NCBI GenBank assembly: GCA_039707655.1
Contig: CM077665.1
Location: 136,357,148 to 136,421,147 of the forward strand
DNA: 64,000 bases
Direction: 5' to 3'
Source: Elymus sibiricus
Taxonomy: Eukaryota > Streptophyta > Magnoliopsida > Poales > Poaceae
This document shows positions 12,034 to 23,970 of the stretch, piece after piece. Within the stretch, counting starts at the first letter, position 1, and each line of letters begins with the position of its first letter. The notes under the pieces were generated by a model. The model had not been told where the DNA came from, searched no databases, and saw nothing but the letters and a program-made list of their open reading frames with translations. The position numbers and the translations under genes were made by a program.

Positions 12034-13040
12034 TGTTCGGGGCCGAAGCTAGCATCACATGGTTTGTACAAGAACGAAACCCATCGTGTAACACAGAATA
12101 GCCGCAATCGGTTTTTTAGTATAACACTTATGCTCGGATTCGCAGACCGGTTCTCGCTTACTATGACGGTCAGTTTTCGGCTTTCTCCCCTGAGGTGCTT
12201 GACCAGACGGGCTGGAAGCACAATCGCAGGGGTTCTCCCTTTGCCCTTTTAGCCGAACAAGAGGAATGTAAGAGGGCAAGCACATGAGCCGGGCAACCCA
12301 ACTATTGACCCAAGACATAGTTCGGATCCGATGCATATAAAGAAAAATCCAAGACGCCGAACACACAACCAGTTGTGCTAGGGTGATGTTCAAGGCGATT
12401 TTAAATTCGAGCCCCCGGTCTATTAGCCGGTTGCATTATAATATATACCGAACAGTTTTCGCAAGAAGCGTGACCAAGAGAAGAACAGAGAATGTATAAA
12501 AGACAACGAAGTGGCCATATATAATGGTTTTGTACTTGCTCAATAATTCTTACAACTTGGATTGCCGAAGCAACTATTTACAGGTAAATGAAATATAAAA
12601 TTTACAGAGGGGAGGCTGTACCAGGAGTCTTCGATTGATGACATGACGTCTTCGATGTGCCTTGTCGCCTATCCGTTCATGTTCCTCTGTGGGGGTTGCA
12701 TCCCATTAAGAGTGATGCTGTCGCCGAGCGGACCTTGGGAAGAAGGTCTTGAGAAGTCGCCGAAGTATCGATGAGCTTTACGCTTTTAGCAGGTCCTTAA
12801 CGGTACCTGTGTTTTGTCCAAGGACGTGTACTGGTATTGGTCGGTCCAGCCGAACACTTACCATTTGATGGTTGCTCCCCATTGCTACCCATGGAATCTT
12901 GAGCGCAAAGTTGTGCCTTCGTGGCATGTGTTTGGCGGTCGTTAGGGCTATGCAATGGGGGGCATATCCCTATTTCTGGGGAGCAGAAGAGTATGGGAGT
13001 TCGGATTGAAACCGAACTCGTTTGTCCACCTTACGGGCCT
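12034..13040. other. Spacer of element F'
   Basis: No gene seen. The sequence aligns by eye with 42640-43580 of element B. Confidence 0.5.
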
Positions 13041-16000
13041 TTACGGCCGATGTAGGTGTTTGCCGAATGTCCTCATAATGGAATTCGGCCGCCAGGGCCA
13101 ATGCATGCTCCTCAGTTCAGAGGGAATGCTCTGTGTTGCCGTTGACGGTGATGACCCCTTGGGACCAGGCATCTTGAGCTTGAGGTATGCATAGCGTGGT
13201 ACGGCGTTAAAGCGAGCGAACGCAGTACGGCCGAGCAGGGCGTGGTAGCCGTTGCGGAAGGGGACGATGTCGAAGATCAATTCCTCGCTGCGGAAATTGT
13301 AGGGCGAGCCGAACACTACTTCCAGGCTAATAGAGCCTATGCACCGGGCTTCGACACCTGGGATCACTCCTTTAAAGGTAGTGTTGCTAGGCTTTATCCT
13401 TGACAGATCTTTGCCCATCTATTTCACCATATCTGAGTAGATCAGATTGAGGCTACTTCCTCCGTCCATTAGGACTTTAGTGAGGTGATACCCATCAATA
13501 ATGGGGTCTAGGACGAGGGCCGCCGAACCTCCGTGACGGATACTGGTCCGGTGATCTCGCCGATCAAAAGTGATCGGGTAGGCCGACCATGGGTTAAACT
13601 TCGGGGCTACAGGCTCTACGGTGTAGACCTCTCGAAGGGCGCACTTCCTCTCCTTTTTAGGTATATGAGTGGCGTATACGCCTCTACAGTTTTTTACTTC
13701 TGGAGGGAATTCTTCTGACCCCCATTGCTCGGTCCGCGGGGCTCCTTTTCGTCCTCACTACGTGGACCTTTGCCCTGGTCCTCGGCTGCGAGTTTGCCAG
13801 CCTGTTTAAACACCCAACAGTTACTGTTGGTGTGGTTGGCGGGCTTGTCTGGAGTGCCATGGATCTGGCAAGGCCTCTCCATGATCTTATCCAGCGGGGT
13901 TGGTCCATCGCGGTTGCCTTTAGGAGGCTTCTTCCGCTGCCCGGATCTTGGGTTGCGGAAACCAGCGTTAATGGCCGTGTCATCGGCGTCGCTAGTGTTG
14001 TTCCGGCGTTTGTTTTTGTTACGTCGTGGTTTCCCGTTTCCATCCTGGACTTTAGAAGTATCGGGGTCTTCGGGGGTCTGGCTTCGCCTTGCTAGCCAGT
14101 TATCCTCACCCGCGCAAAAGCGGGTCATGAGCGATGTGAGGGCGGACATGGTCCTGGGTTTATCCTGACCGAGCTGGCGAGCCAGCCACTCGTCTCGAAT
14201 ATTGTGCTTGAAAGAGGCTATGGCTTCGGCATCTGGGCAATCGACGATCTGGTTTTTCTTGGTCAAGAACCGGTTCCAGAATTGTCGAGCGGACTCTCCT
14301 GCCTTTCGCACGACATTGTTTAGGTCGGAAGAGTGCGGGGGCCATACATAGGTGCCCTGGAAGTTAGATCGGAATGCATCCTCGAGGTCCTCCCAGCTCC
14401 CGATAGATTTTTCGGGGAGATTGATTAACCAGTGCCGAGTTGGCCCCTTAAGTTTAAGGGGTAGGTACTTGATGGCATGGAGGTCATCTCCTCGTGCCAT
14501 GTGAATGTGGAGGAGGAAATCCTCGATCCATACTGCTGGGTCAGTTGTTCCGTCGTATTGTTCGATGTTCACGGGTTTAAACCCTTCCGGGAACTGATGC
14601 TGCATCACCTCGTCAGTGAAGCACAGTGGATGGGCAGCGCCTCTGACCCTGGCTATATCACGCCGGTAGTCGGCGTCTGTTCTGGCCCGATTTTGGTCCC
14701 GGACTCTATTGGTTCGGTCGTGCCAGGGACGGTACTTGTCCCGTCTACCCGGGGAGTACCCTCTAGATCCATAGATGGATCTCGTGCGGCCTGTTCTACT
14801 ATCCAGTTCGTGTCGCAGGTCATACCTGTCGTCAGGCTCCATTGGCTCTTTTCCCCTTCTGCGGGGTATCGCCGGCCTATAACCGGCCTCGCCAGCTGTC
14901 CTATATCGTCCTCGGGGAGGGCGGTCCGGCTGGTCATATGGAGTGTGCTTCGGGGACGGCGTGTTGGGGAGCTCGTCGTCGAATTCCGGCAGCAGCCGCC
15001 GGCGGGGGTAGCTCTTGGGTTGATCCCCATAGACCAGCGCCGTTTTCTTCCTCCGCTGATAGAACCCTTGTCCATCTATCATTGAGTGTGTCTTGTTCGG
15101 CCTTGAGTTGCCGCACTTTTGCCTTTAGGCTTCGGTCAGTCACTAAAAGCTGTTGCCTGAACCATTCATGATCCTCGATGGTTTCGGGGACGATGATGTC
15201 CTCGTCGTCCGGGCTATCCTCCTCCTCTATGGGGGGGAGGTAGTTGTCATTGTCGGAGTCGTTCGGATCTTCGGGGTCGCGCTGGTCCTCCAGCCTTTCC
15301 TGGTCCTCCAACGGATACTCAGGGATATCGGGATCGCCGAGGTCTTCTGGGGTATCATTTTCCCCGGTGCCGGCAATAGCTTCCCTTCCCTTTTTTGCCT
15401 TTGATCGCTTACGCGGTTTCCGGCGTCTTGACGGCGCATCACCTGAATCATCACCATTGTTTGCTGGTGTGCGCTCTCCGTTACCGGATGGCGTTTCCAC
15501 CATGTAGACATCGTAGGTGGAGGTGGCGGTCCATCGCCCGGTGTTAACGGGGGTGGGAGCGCGATCCTCCTCTTCCATGTCATCTGCCTCCTCGGAGGCG
15601 TAGTCCAACATATCGGTTAAGTCTTCGATAGTGGCTACTAAGTGGGTGGTGGGTGGGACGAAAAATTCCTCTTGACCCGCCTCAAGACCGATCTGAGTGT
15701 GGATCGGGATTGGGTCATCAGTGGTTTTCATCAAGGAGATCCGATCTAGAGCTTCGCAGAGTGTCGAGAGCTCGATCGTATCAATCTGCCCGGCGCGTGT
15801 GGAGTTAACCTCTGACGTGTCCGCACGAGAAGTGTATTCGGCAAGGGTTGATGCCCGGCCATCTTGCACTATAGCTGGATCCAGATTGGAGTCCAGACCA
15901 TCATCGGGATTGGCCCCGTTAGCGTGGTTGAAGACGACATCCGAGGTTAAGGCCTCGTAGTCCTCGGGCGCGTCAGGTGAGACTGCAAGCCCGGTGAGCA

Positions 16001-16193
16001 AGAGATCGCCCCGAGGGTCGACGGAGAACTCTAAGTTCCCAAATCTGACTTCTTGATCAGGGGCGAAACTCCCGACTTGGCCAAGGTGGCCACTCGAGTC
16101 AGCGTGCAGCATGATGCTGCCAAAAGCGAAGATCTGTCCAGGGACAAAGGAGTCCATGCTGCGGACTTCTTCGTTGATGAAGACATGATCCAT
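13041..16193 (-). pseudogene. Broken gag-protease of element F'
   Basis: It starts at 16193 with MDHVFINEEV and reads through an acidic N-terminal part (to about 14990). A frameshift near 15000-15060 then moves the frame to the one running to 13694. The second frame contains the gag domain (WIEDFLLHIHMARGD near 14500; FRSNFQGTY near 14360) and the Cys/His stretch (CQIHG...NCWVF). A protease-like region with an intact LMDGGSSLNLIYSD follows near 13470, but a TAG stop comes only a few codons later (near 13417). At least one frameshift and several stops mean no full protein can be made. There is no reverse transcriptase. Confidence 0.85.
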
Positions 16194-16218
16194 CGATTCC
16201 TTGAGCGATCACAACAGA

Positions 16219-16238
16219 ACTCTCAATGAAAGCACCAA
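16219..16238 (-). other. Primer-binding site of element F'
   Basis: The minus strand reads TTGGTGCTTTCATTGAGAG next to the LTR. Element B has the same site with one change (46811-46832). I do not assign the tRNA. Confidence 0.6.
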
Positions 16239-16710
16239 TGTCGGTGTCAAAACCGGCGGATCTCGGGTAGGGGGTCCTGAGCTGTGACACTAGGATCGAT
16301 GGTAACAAAGGGACGAAGGAGACGATGTTTACCCAGGTTCAGGCCCTCCTATAGAGGTAAAACCCTACGTCATGCTTGATTATATTGATGATATGAAGGT
16401 TACAGAGTTGATCTACCTCGAGATCGACTAGCTAAAACCCTAGATGAGTTTCTGTGTCCTATGATCTAAAACCCTCCCGGTTTATATAGACACCGGGGGG
16501 TACTAGGGTTTACACATGGTGGGCCTCCTACCGAGGATGGAGATGGCGATTTCCTCATCTTGACTTGGAGTGCACGATGCGCCTTCAGGGCTTCCTTCTG
16601 GAAAGTGGAGTCTTGATGTATCCGGCCCTTCTACAGAGAATGGCCCATCGAGCTGGCCTATTGAGAGATAAGCCGGCAGCCCGAGGACCCCTTAGTCCGG
16701 GACTCCCTCA
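16239..16710 (-). repeat. 5' LTR of element F'
   Basis: 472 bp, starting TGAGGGAGTCCCGG and ending CGGTTTTGACACCGACA on the minus strand. These ends match the two LTRs of element B. A TATA-like TCTATATAAA lies at 16490-16481 (minus). Confidence 0.85.
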
Positions 16711-16715
16711 GAGGC

Positions 16716-19700
16716 CCTCCAGGCGTTCACCCGTGCGGTCCCGAACTCCAGCCACCTCGACAGCCGGCTCATGGAGTTTGGCTCCACCGCATCCGGCCAG
16801 AGGGTGCGGACCAGCTCCGTGCCGGCCGCCTGGAGCCGCTTCAGGGCCCGGACCACCTCATGCAGACGCGCCCCAGCGGCGATTCCCACCTCATCCAGCG
16901 TCCAGGCGGCGTGCTGCCCGATGGGGACTCCCTGCGCCCGCTGGTCCTCGCGGTGGGCCTCCACGGCCGCCTCTGCGACCTCCTGCGTGCCTGGGAAAAG
17001 CCCTAAGGGAGAAAGGGAGGCGGGATGAACAATGAAAGAATCCCAGTATCCTAAAAGAAGCAAGCAGGCAAATGCAAGACATCGAAACTTACCGGCCAGG
17101 AGCCGGTGCACCTCGTTCCCTTTCTCCTACAGCGCGGCCTCCCTGGCCAACCACTCTTGGAGCCCGCGCTCATGCTCGACACGGGCCGTCTGCGCCTCCT
17201 CGGCCGCCTTCGCCAGCAGGGCGTCCTTGTTCCCCAGCTCCTGGCGGTGGGCCGTCTCCCGCTCCTCCGCCTCCCGGCGAAGGGCCGCCTCCCGCTCCTC
17301 CAGCTCTAGGCGGTGGGCCGCCTCACGCGCATCCTTCTCCGCCTGCGCCCGATCCGCCTCCTGACGGAGCCAGTCGCACTCCGCCGTCAGGAGGTCCCGT
17401 CGTTCGCCAAGCTGCACCACCTGTCGATGGAGGCTGACTGTCTCGGCGTGGGTGGCTGCCCGGGATGAGGACGCCTCTGTCAGAAAGCAAGCAAAGAATG
17501 GGATTCAGCCCGCCTCCGGAGTAGCCGGCCTGAATCCCGGGGGCTACACCCAGTGGGTGCGCTCGCACGCCCCCACTAGAGATTCACAAGAACCTTACCT
17601 TTTAGATCGGCGGACGTAACAGCCAACCGGTTCTCGGCTCCACGATACAAGCCTAGCAGCGTGTTGTACGCGGCTACCCGGCAGTCGTGCGCAGCCTGCA
17701 AAGAACACAGAAGCAAAGACGCCATTAGACTCGACCCGCCTGCGTCCCGAGCCGGCCCGAGTCTCGGGGGCTACACCCAGTGGGTGCGCTGGCGTGCCCC
17801 CCTAGAAAAAACCAGAGCAAACTACAAGGCTTCGAGCCCTTACCGCGACCGATTGCTCGAGGTGGACCAGCCGGTCGCTGGCGGCCCGGACATCTTGCAC
17901 CACCTGGGCGCGGCAGGCGGCAAACTCCTCGACGATGGCAACCACCGCAGCCCCAAGGCCGCTCGGCGCGTCGTTGATGGCCCCGCATCCGGCCGTGGCC
18001 CAGGTTTCCTGCGGCCGACCCCCGTCGGCGGGCCCGGACGCGCCCTTCACCGTGGTCACCTGGGGGCCAGCCCCTCCCGGCGCTGTGGTTCCGGGTGCCA
18101 CTGCTGACGAGCCCGGGGCATCTGCCCCTCCGGGCGCCGCTGTTTCACTGACCGGTGCTCCGCCTCTGGCGGCGCCGGCTCGGCTCGCCTCCGGAGCCGG
18201 GACCTTCGCGTCCAGGACAACGACCTCTGGGGGCTCCTCTGCCCCCGGCGGCACATCCTCCGCCTCCGACGGGGCCGTGTTGCTGCCCAGCTCCGCCCCT
18301 TCGGCAGCGTCCGCCATGCTCGCAGTCGCGCGCGCCTCCTCCTCGTCCCGCGCGTCCGCCTCCGCCCTCCGCCCGGGGTCGTGCCTGTCCTTGGATCTCC
18401 TCTCCCGGCCAATGGGAAAAGGCTCCCATGACTGGCCGGCTGCCTCCGCGCTGGCCCGCCCCGACGTCCGTTTCCGTGCCGCCTCCTCCCATAGGCAACG
18501 TTCCTCTTCGCGCAGCTCCCGTTCGGCCGCCTCGAGGTACGGCCATGCCGCGCGCTCCCAATCCTCGGCGGCGGGCAGCGGCGCTGTCTCCGCTGTCTCG
18601 GCAGCCGTGGCCCTCCCAAGGGCACGCGGCTCCCTGGATGAACATGATAAGGAAGGAAGGTCGACCGAAAAACAAGCAAGTAATTAGAACGGACTTACCC
18701 GATGGTAACAGGGACAGCGCACCTTGCGAGTCCCGACCGGGCGACCCGCAGTTTCTTCCCGCCACCTCCGCGGCCGCCACCCGGCTGCCCGGTGGCCGCT
18801 TGTTTGGGAGCCGGCCTGGAACTGGCCGGCTGCTTCCCGCTGCCGCCGGCGACCGCGCCGTCCCGGCTGGGCGCTCGTTCGGCGCGGCGAACGCGCTTCC
18901 TCGGCGCCGTGGTATCATCTCCCTAAACATCGGGGTCCTCCGAAGCCGCTGCATCGCGCACCCTTTCCGTTTCAGCGTCGTCGTCGGTCCAATCCCGCAA
19001 AGGTGTTTGGGGAGGGAACTCACCAGCCGACTCGACTGCCTCCATCTCTGTCCCGTCGCCGCCAGGTGCGCCGGCCGGCTCCGATTCGGCCGGCTCCACG
19101 TCGTCGACGTCCTCGACCTCCTCCGGGTCCGACTCCGCCATGTCGGCAGCCGGCACGCCGTAGTTCTGCAGCTGCGGGAAGACCTGCATACAAGAGAGGC
19201 CCTCCGTCGTCAGGCCGTGAGGGGGAGCCGGCTTCAATAGGAAAAAGAGGTGGGGGACAGCTCGCCACGTACCCGTGGAGCCGGGCGGTCCCGGCTGTAT
19301 GGGGCCTTCCCCCATCGCCATTCACCCTCGTTTAACTTGGCGACCGAGATGGCATTCACCCTCCTCGCCACCTGCACCGCCTTCAACTCCTTGGTGGAGA
19401 GCCGGCAAGGGTCGCGCCACCCTCCCATCTGGCAGCTGAGGTGTGGCCGACGCTGCAGTGGCTGCACCCGGCGCGCCACCATCGTAGCCAGGAGATCCGC
19501 GGCCATCAGCCCCTCCATTCTGGTCATCACCACCAGCCGCTCGCAGAGCTGGTCCGCCGTCTCGGGTGCTCCGGCCGGAGGCGTCCTCCAGTTCTGCATT
19601 GCGACTGGCGGCTGGTTGACGAAGGCGGGGAGGTTGATGTAGTCGTCCTCTGGCTTCACGTTCTTCACATAGAAGAACCCTTTCTGCCAGTTCTACACCG

Positions 19701-20190
19701 ACTCCTACAAAGGGAGTTGCGGGAACCTGGCTCTGGTGCGGAAGTAGATTAGGGCGGCTCCGCAGGCGGTCATGGCTTTCTGGCCGGTTGCCGGGTCCTT
19801 CATCATATGGCGCTTGAGGTAGAAGAGCCGACACTAGAGGTCCAGGCATGGCTCCATCCCCAGGTAGCCCTCGCAGAGGGATATGAACGCCGCCAGCTGC
19901 AGGACGGCATTGGTGGCCAGGTGGTGCGGCTGCAGCCCGAAGTGCGTAAGGAACCGCCGGAAGAATGTGCTCGCCGGCAGGCCGAGCCCGCGGAGGAAGT
20001 GCTCGGCGAAAACCACCACCTCGCCCTCCCACGGGGTCGGTGCGTTTTCCGCCTCGGTTATGCGTGCCTCCAGGTGCTCCACCGGTGGCAACTTGTGGCG
20101 GTGGCGGAGATGCTCGATGAAGTGCTCGTCGACGTCGCTACCGTTCCACGCCCCCTTGCTCGCCATTACCCTCGAGGGTTTCGCGGCCAC
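16716..20190 (-). pseudogene. Antisense multi-exon ORF of element H (gypsy-type-transposon/coiled-coil protein), 3' end interrupted
   Basis: It starts near 20190 or 20166 (MASKGAW). The first exon, to about 19273, carries a domain like the Pfam 'putative gypsy type transposon' (Transposase_28) family: a FAEHFLRGLGLPASTFFRRF stretch, then FGLQPHHLATNAVLQLAAF. Inferred later exons are 19183-19024, about 18922-18720, about 18640-17845, about 17700-17600, about 17475-17100 and 17010-16716. Good splice signals include GCTG|GTGAGT and TTTGCAG. The later exons give an acidic linker, coiled-coil heptads (LELEEREAALRREAEERETA), and a tail with LWPDAVEPNSMSRL. That tail corresponds to the one in A and B. 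Stops in exon 1 (after CLDL, and near 19695) and in the coiled coil (near 17130) break it. Element F' cuts off the end. Confidence 0.65.
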
Positions 20191-20765
20191 GGCGACGGGC
20201 GCAAGGGCTCGGTCATGGCGCGGCTCCCGGCGATGGCGGACGACGGCGCAGCGAGCGCGTAGTCTTCTCTCCTCTCTCTCTCGGAGCGGGGAGGGGAGGG
20301 GCGACGACGGCAGGGCGCTGGGGGAGAAGAAACGAATGCGCCGTTCCGCTCCTCTCCCCCCTCCATTTAAACCCCCGCGCGAAGGTAGTGGGGAGCGGAT
20401 TCGTCGCGCACGATCCCCACTGCTCCCGCCTCACGCGGGAAGGGAATTAAAGCTTTCCGGGAATGCCAACCGATGGCCTGGGCCACAGAAGATCCGCGCG
20501 CACGGGCCGAGGCCGCGGCCGAAGTGGGCCCCGCCCCACGGCCCGGTCTTGTCTTCCGCGTGGCCTGTCAGGTCACGGCCAGCTGCGCCCCCCACGGGGC
20601 GTGCCTCCTCTGCCCGACGGGGCACTCGAGGCGTCCCGCGAAGCGTCGGCCGGCTACGGAGCCGGCCGCCACGCTCCCGCCTCCTCTGGCGCCAGGACCA
20701 TGCGTAATAGGAGACAAGACTCAAGCCGGCGAGGTCTGCTGCCGTTCACCAGCGGGCCTCCCCTG
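20191..20765. other. Sequence upstream of the antisense gene of element H
   Basis: GC-rich DNA with no recognisable protein. A minus-strand TTTAAAT near 20365 could be a TATA-like signal for the antisense gene, but this is weak. Confidence 0.3.
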
Positions 20766-20778
20766 CTTTGGGGACTAC
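20766..20778 (+). other. Polypurine-tract-like site of element H
   Basis: TTTGGGGACTAC directly precedes the LTR start at 20779. It resembles the TTCGGGGGCTAC before the 3' LTR of element B (minus strand), which supports plus orientation. Confidence 0.5.
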
Positions 20779-21727
20779 TGACGGGGGGATAACCCCGGGG
20801 TAGCCTCAGCCGACTCTTTCCTCCAACTTTTCAAAACGACCGCAGGACGAGCCACCTCCCCCTGCAGTCCGGCTCTGCGCAGCCGGATCCACCAATCGGC
20901 CGGCTAGGGGCCGCGCGGCCGGCTACACCGATCGGCCTTCTTGGGGCTGAGACGCTTAGCCCCCTAGCCAGCGGTGCTGCAGGTACTGCTGTCAGAGCGC
21001 GCGTGGCTACAGAGGCCCCCGTCGCATCGGGGGTCAGCGCCCGCATGGCCACAGTGAGGCGACAGTGCCTCTGACCCCGGCCGACTGCGACCTGGTGAAC
21101 GGCACAGTGCCGGCCTGCGCTCAACCACTCCATTACTTGCCCCGGCATGGCTACATCGCGGCCGGCCGTACCGCTGACCACGCTCGGCTACCGCAAGACG
21201 ACGCTCCGAAGGAGGACCCATGCCGCGATGAGTAGGGCACAGGGGACCACCGGGCGGGTCCCCTCCGGCCTCCGACGGGGCCCCACAGCCGGCGGCCCCT
21301 ACCAGGGATGAGACCCCTCAGCCGGCTAGGCAGACCGCCAACTGGGGCCCCCCGGAGCCTTCTACTAATATTGTATTCCGGGGGGTTGGCCTATAAAACC
21401 CCCCGGAGCTCCCCCATGTAGGGGGAGGCTTCTTCCCTCGCATACACGCACACACACACACTCACGTAGAAACGCATAGAGGGCAAGCTAGCCCCTTCTT
21501 CAACTTCTATCCTTACAGCTCAAGGAGCAACATTGTAACCACCTTTGGTCCATCAACCAGACCGGCAGGACTAGGGGTATTACCTCCCACGGAGGGCCTG
21601 AACCTGGGTACATCGCGTGTCCCTCGCCGCTTGTGCCTAATCCCGTTCCCAGAGTCCGTCGACATCCTTCGGCCCCAACCACTCTCGATAAGCCACCCAT
21701 GGCATCAGTCGTGAGAAAACGACGACA
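20779..21727 (+). repeat. 3' LTR of element H
   Basis: 949 bp, from TGACGGGGGGATAACCCC to GAAAACGACGACA. It contains a TATA-like CCTATAAAAC (about 21391) and a short CA microsatellite (about 21445-21462). Confidence 0.7.
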
Positions 21728-23970
21728 GTAAACCACTTCATTGAGCCAAAACTCACACTTTGAGAACTTAGCATAGAGTCGATGCTCTCTTAACTTGCCA
21801 AGCACAAGCTGGAGATGCTCTGCATGCTCTTCTTCAGTCTCTGAGAATACAAGAATGTCATCCAAATACACCAAGACGAACTCATTTCTATAAGGAGACA
21901 AGACAAAGTTCATCAATCTGGAGAAAGTCGGAGGTGCATTTGCGAGACCAAAGAACATGACGGTGTACTCATAAGAGCCAAAACTCGTCCTGAAAGCAGT
22001 CTTTGGAATATCTTCTTCACGAATGCGGATCTGATGATAGCCCATGCAAAGATCTAGCTTAGAGTAAATCTTGGCCCCTTTCATTTGCTCAAACAACTCA
22101 TTGATGTTGGGGAGTGGATACTTGTTCCTTATTGTCTTCTTATTCAATGGACGATAATCGACACAAAGTCGGTCCATGCCATCCTTCTTCTTGACAAACA
22201 GAACACCACAACCAAACGATGAAGAACTTGGTCTGATCAGACCGTGACGTTCTTGTTCATCTAGCTTCTTCTTCAATTCTTCCAGCTCTTCGGGGCCAAG
22301 CTTGTAAGGACGCTTGCATACCGGTTCAGTTATAGGCTCGAGTTCAATCACAAACTCTACTGGCCGGTGAGGAGGCATTCCTGGCAATTCTTCTGGAAAG
22401 ACATCGTCGAACTCACAAACCACAGGAATTTGAGAAATGATTGAGATTTCACCCTTCTCATTGAGAGAAAATAGACGAATCGTGTCATCGCGAGCAGCGA
22501 AAATGATCACGTCTTCAGAAGGATGAGTCAATTGGACTTCTTTGGCTTCACAATCAACATACGCCTTGTTCATTGCAAGAAAATCCATACCAAGAATTAG
22601 ATCAATATTAGAATTGCCGAGAACAATTGGGGAGGCCAGTAAAGAATAAATGCCCATTTTGATGGAGACATCCGAAACTGTCAATCGCGAATTCATCATC
22701 TTCCCGGGAGAAGCTATTGTCAAAGGCTTAGGCAATTCATCCGTGTGAAATTGATGCTTAGCAATGAAAGGTCTTGATATGAATGAATGTGATGCACTAG
22801 TGTCAAACCAAACTTTTGCAGGAATAGAATTAACTGAGAGATTACCCATAATCACTTGAGAAGAATCCTCTGATTCAGCTGCATTGACCATGTTAACTCT
22901 TGTTGTCTTGGGGTTGTGCCTCACCATAGCATTGCCTGTAGGCCTGACTGGAGGAGGAGGCTTGGGAGCATAGTGGCCCTTCTGACCACACTTGTGACAA
23001 AACCACTTCTGAGATTGGATGGAAGTTGCCTCGAGGAGGAGCATTTGCTGACTTAGGAGCCTGAGACCTCTGCTGATAACCTGGGTTGGGTGGGTGGGAA
23101 GGACCATAACCACCGTGCTGCTTATGCTACTGAGGAGGACGAAACAGATGTGGAGGAGGAACCCAATACTTCTACTGCTTAGGAACAATCTAAGAGCTGG
23201 AAGAAGAAGAGTTGGAGTCTCTGTACCACTTCCTTGAGTTCTCCAACCTGAGCTGAGTTGCCTCAAACTTTAGAGCCATGTTGTAGAACTAGTCAAACTC
23301 ACGAGGCTCGTGCAGAACTAGACCCTAGTGAATTTCATCATTGAGACCACCTCTGAACTGATAAATCTTCGCCTTGTCATCAGGAGCGTCTTGCTTAGCA
23401 TAGGAGGCCAGATTCTGGAACTAGATATTATACTGATAGACAGACTTGCTTCCTTGCTTCAAGTTCCTGAACTTCTCATGCATCTCCTCGACAAAGCTCG
23501 TCGGGATATGATGAGCTCTGAATTCACGGCAGAAATCATCCCAACTGATCTCACGGCCACATCTAGAATCCTTGCACTGCTGCCACCAATCTCCTGCTTG
23601 ACCCTTGAGCTGCAAAGTCGCGAACCTGGCATACTCCTATGGCCTGATGTTGTTGCACTCAAAATGCTTGTTCATGTCGCAGAGCCAATCGTCTGCATCA
23701 AGAGGCTGATCACAGTAGGTGAAGGTCTTGGGTTGGTTGGCAATTAACTGATTCAGAGTTGCGAACTGCGGCTGATTGTTGACATTGCCATGATGACCTT
23801 GCTGTCTTTGATTTTGAAAGCCTTCCATCAGTTGAAGCAGCATGTGAGTATTGGCATTGGTTGCGGCCATTACCGCCTGCCATGCCTCCGGAGGTGCAGG
23901 TGGTGGGGGGTGGTGGAGGGTTAGACTGCTCCCCCTCATGACCCGGATTCCCGCGAGTTGGTGGAGCCAT
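21728..23970 (-). pseudogene. Broken gag-pol of element G (gag, protease, reverse transcriptase)
   Basis: It starts at 23970 (MAPPTRGNPGHEG). A frameshift follows near 23900, and then comes the gag domain (LQLKGQAGDWWQQ, DFCREFRAHHIP). The zinc knuckle [13 protein letters not shown] (near 22990) lacks the last cysteine. The protease motif reads [10 protein letters not shown], where an Asp-Thr/Ser-Gly would be expected. The reverse transcriptase is well kept: [31 protein letters not shown], and the catalytic [10 protein letters not shown] near 21870. The sequence breaks after FWLNEVVY at the insertion of H. At least six in-frame TAG codons lie in gag, mostly where related proteins have Gln or Glu. 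The motifs fit the chromovirus (Tekay/Del-like) branch, but the chromodomain region is absent here. Confidence 0.8.

Larger units (their letters stand above)
12034..16710 (-). mobile_element. Element F': Fatima-like gypsy, 3' part missing
   Basis: In minus orientation the order is 5' LTR (16710-16239), PBS, gag, protease, spacer, and then an abrupt stop at 12034 where the LTR of element X begins. The antisense ORF and 3' LTR that the family should have are not joined to it here. It is flanked on the right by GAGGC (16711-16715), the likely TSD, where it splits the last exon of the antisense gene of element H. It is more diverged from A and B than those two are from each other. Confidence 0.75.
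16711..21727 (+). mobile_element. Element H: 3' part of a plus-strand gypsy with an antisense gene and 3' LTR
   Basis: The right LTR (20779-21727) is preceded by a polypurine-like tract and by an antisense multi-exon ORF on the minus strand. This is the gag-spacer-antisense-PPT-LTR order of the Fatima-like elements, but the LTR sequence is different. The left part is cut by element F' at 16710. On the right it joins the reverse transcriptase of element G after the codons for LNEVVY, with GTAAA (21728-21732) as the probable TSD. The internal sequence is very GC-rich. The family name is not recognised. Confidence 0.65.

Noticed and set aside
13725..15171. Plus-strand ORFs opposite the gag of element F'
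   Set aside because: Equivalent plus-strand frames appear opposite gag in element B, and they follow from codon use in gag. The gag reading has clear domain motifs and these do not.
18155..19240. Plus-strand ORF of 361 codons in the GC-rich part of element H
   Set aside because: Its composition is Pro/Arg/Ser low-complexity, and it lies opposite the exons of the antisense gene. It is a shadow of high GC content.
21728..22300. Reverse transcriptase as a possible endogenous pararetrovirus
   Set aside because: The surrounding gag, protease, initiator-Met PBS and long LTR show a gypsy LTR retrotransposon. No movement protein or coat region is present.
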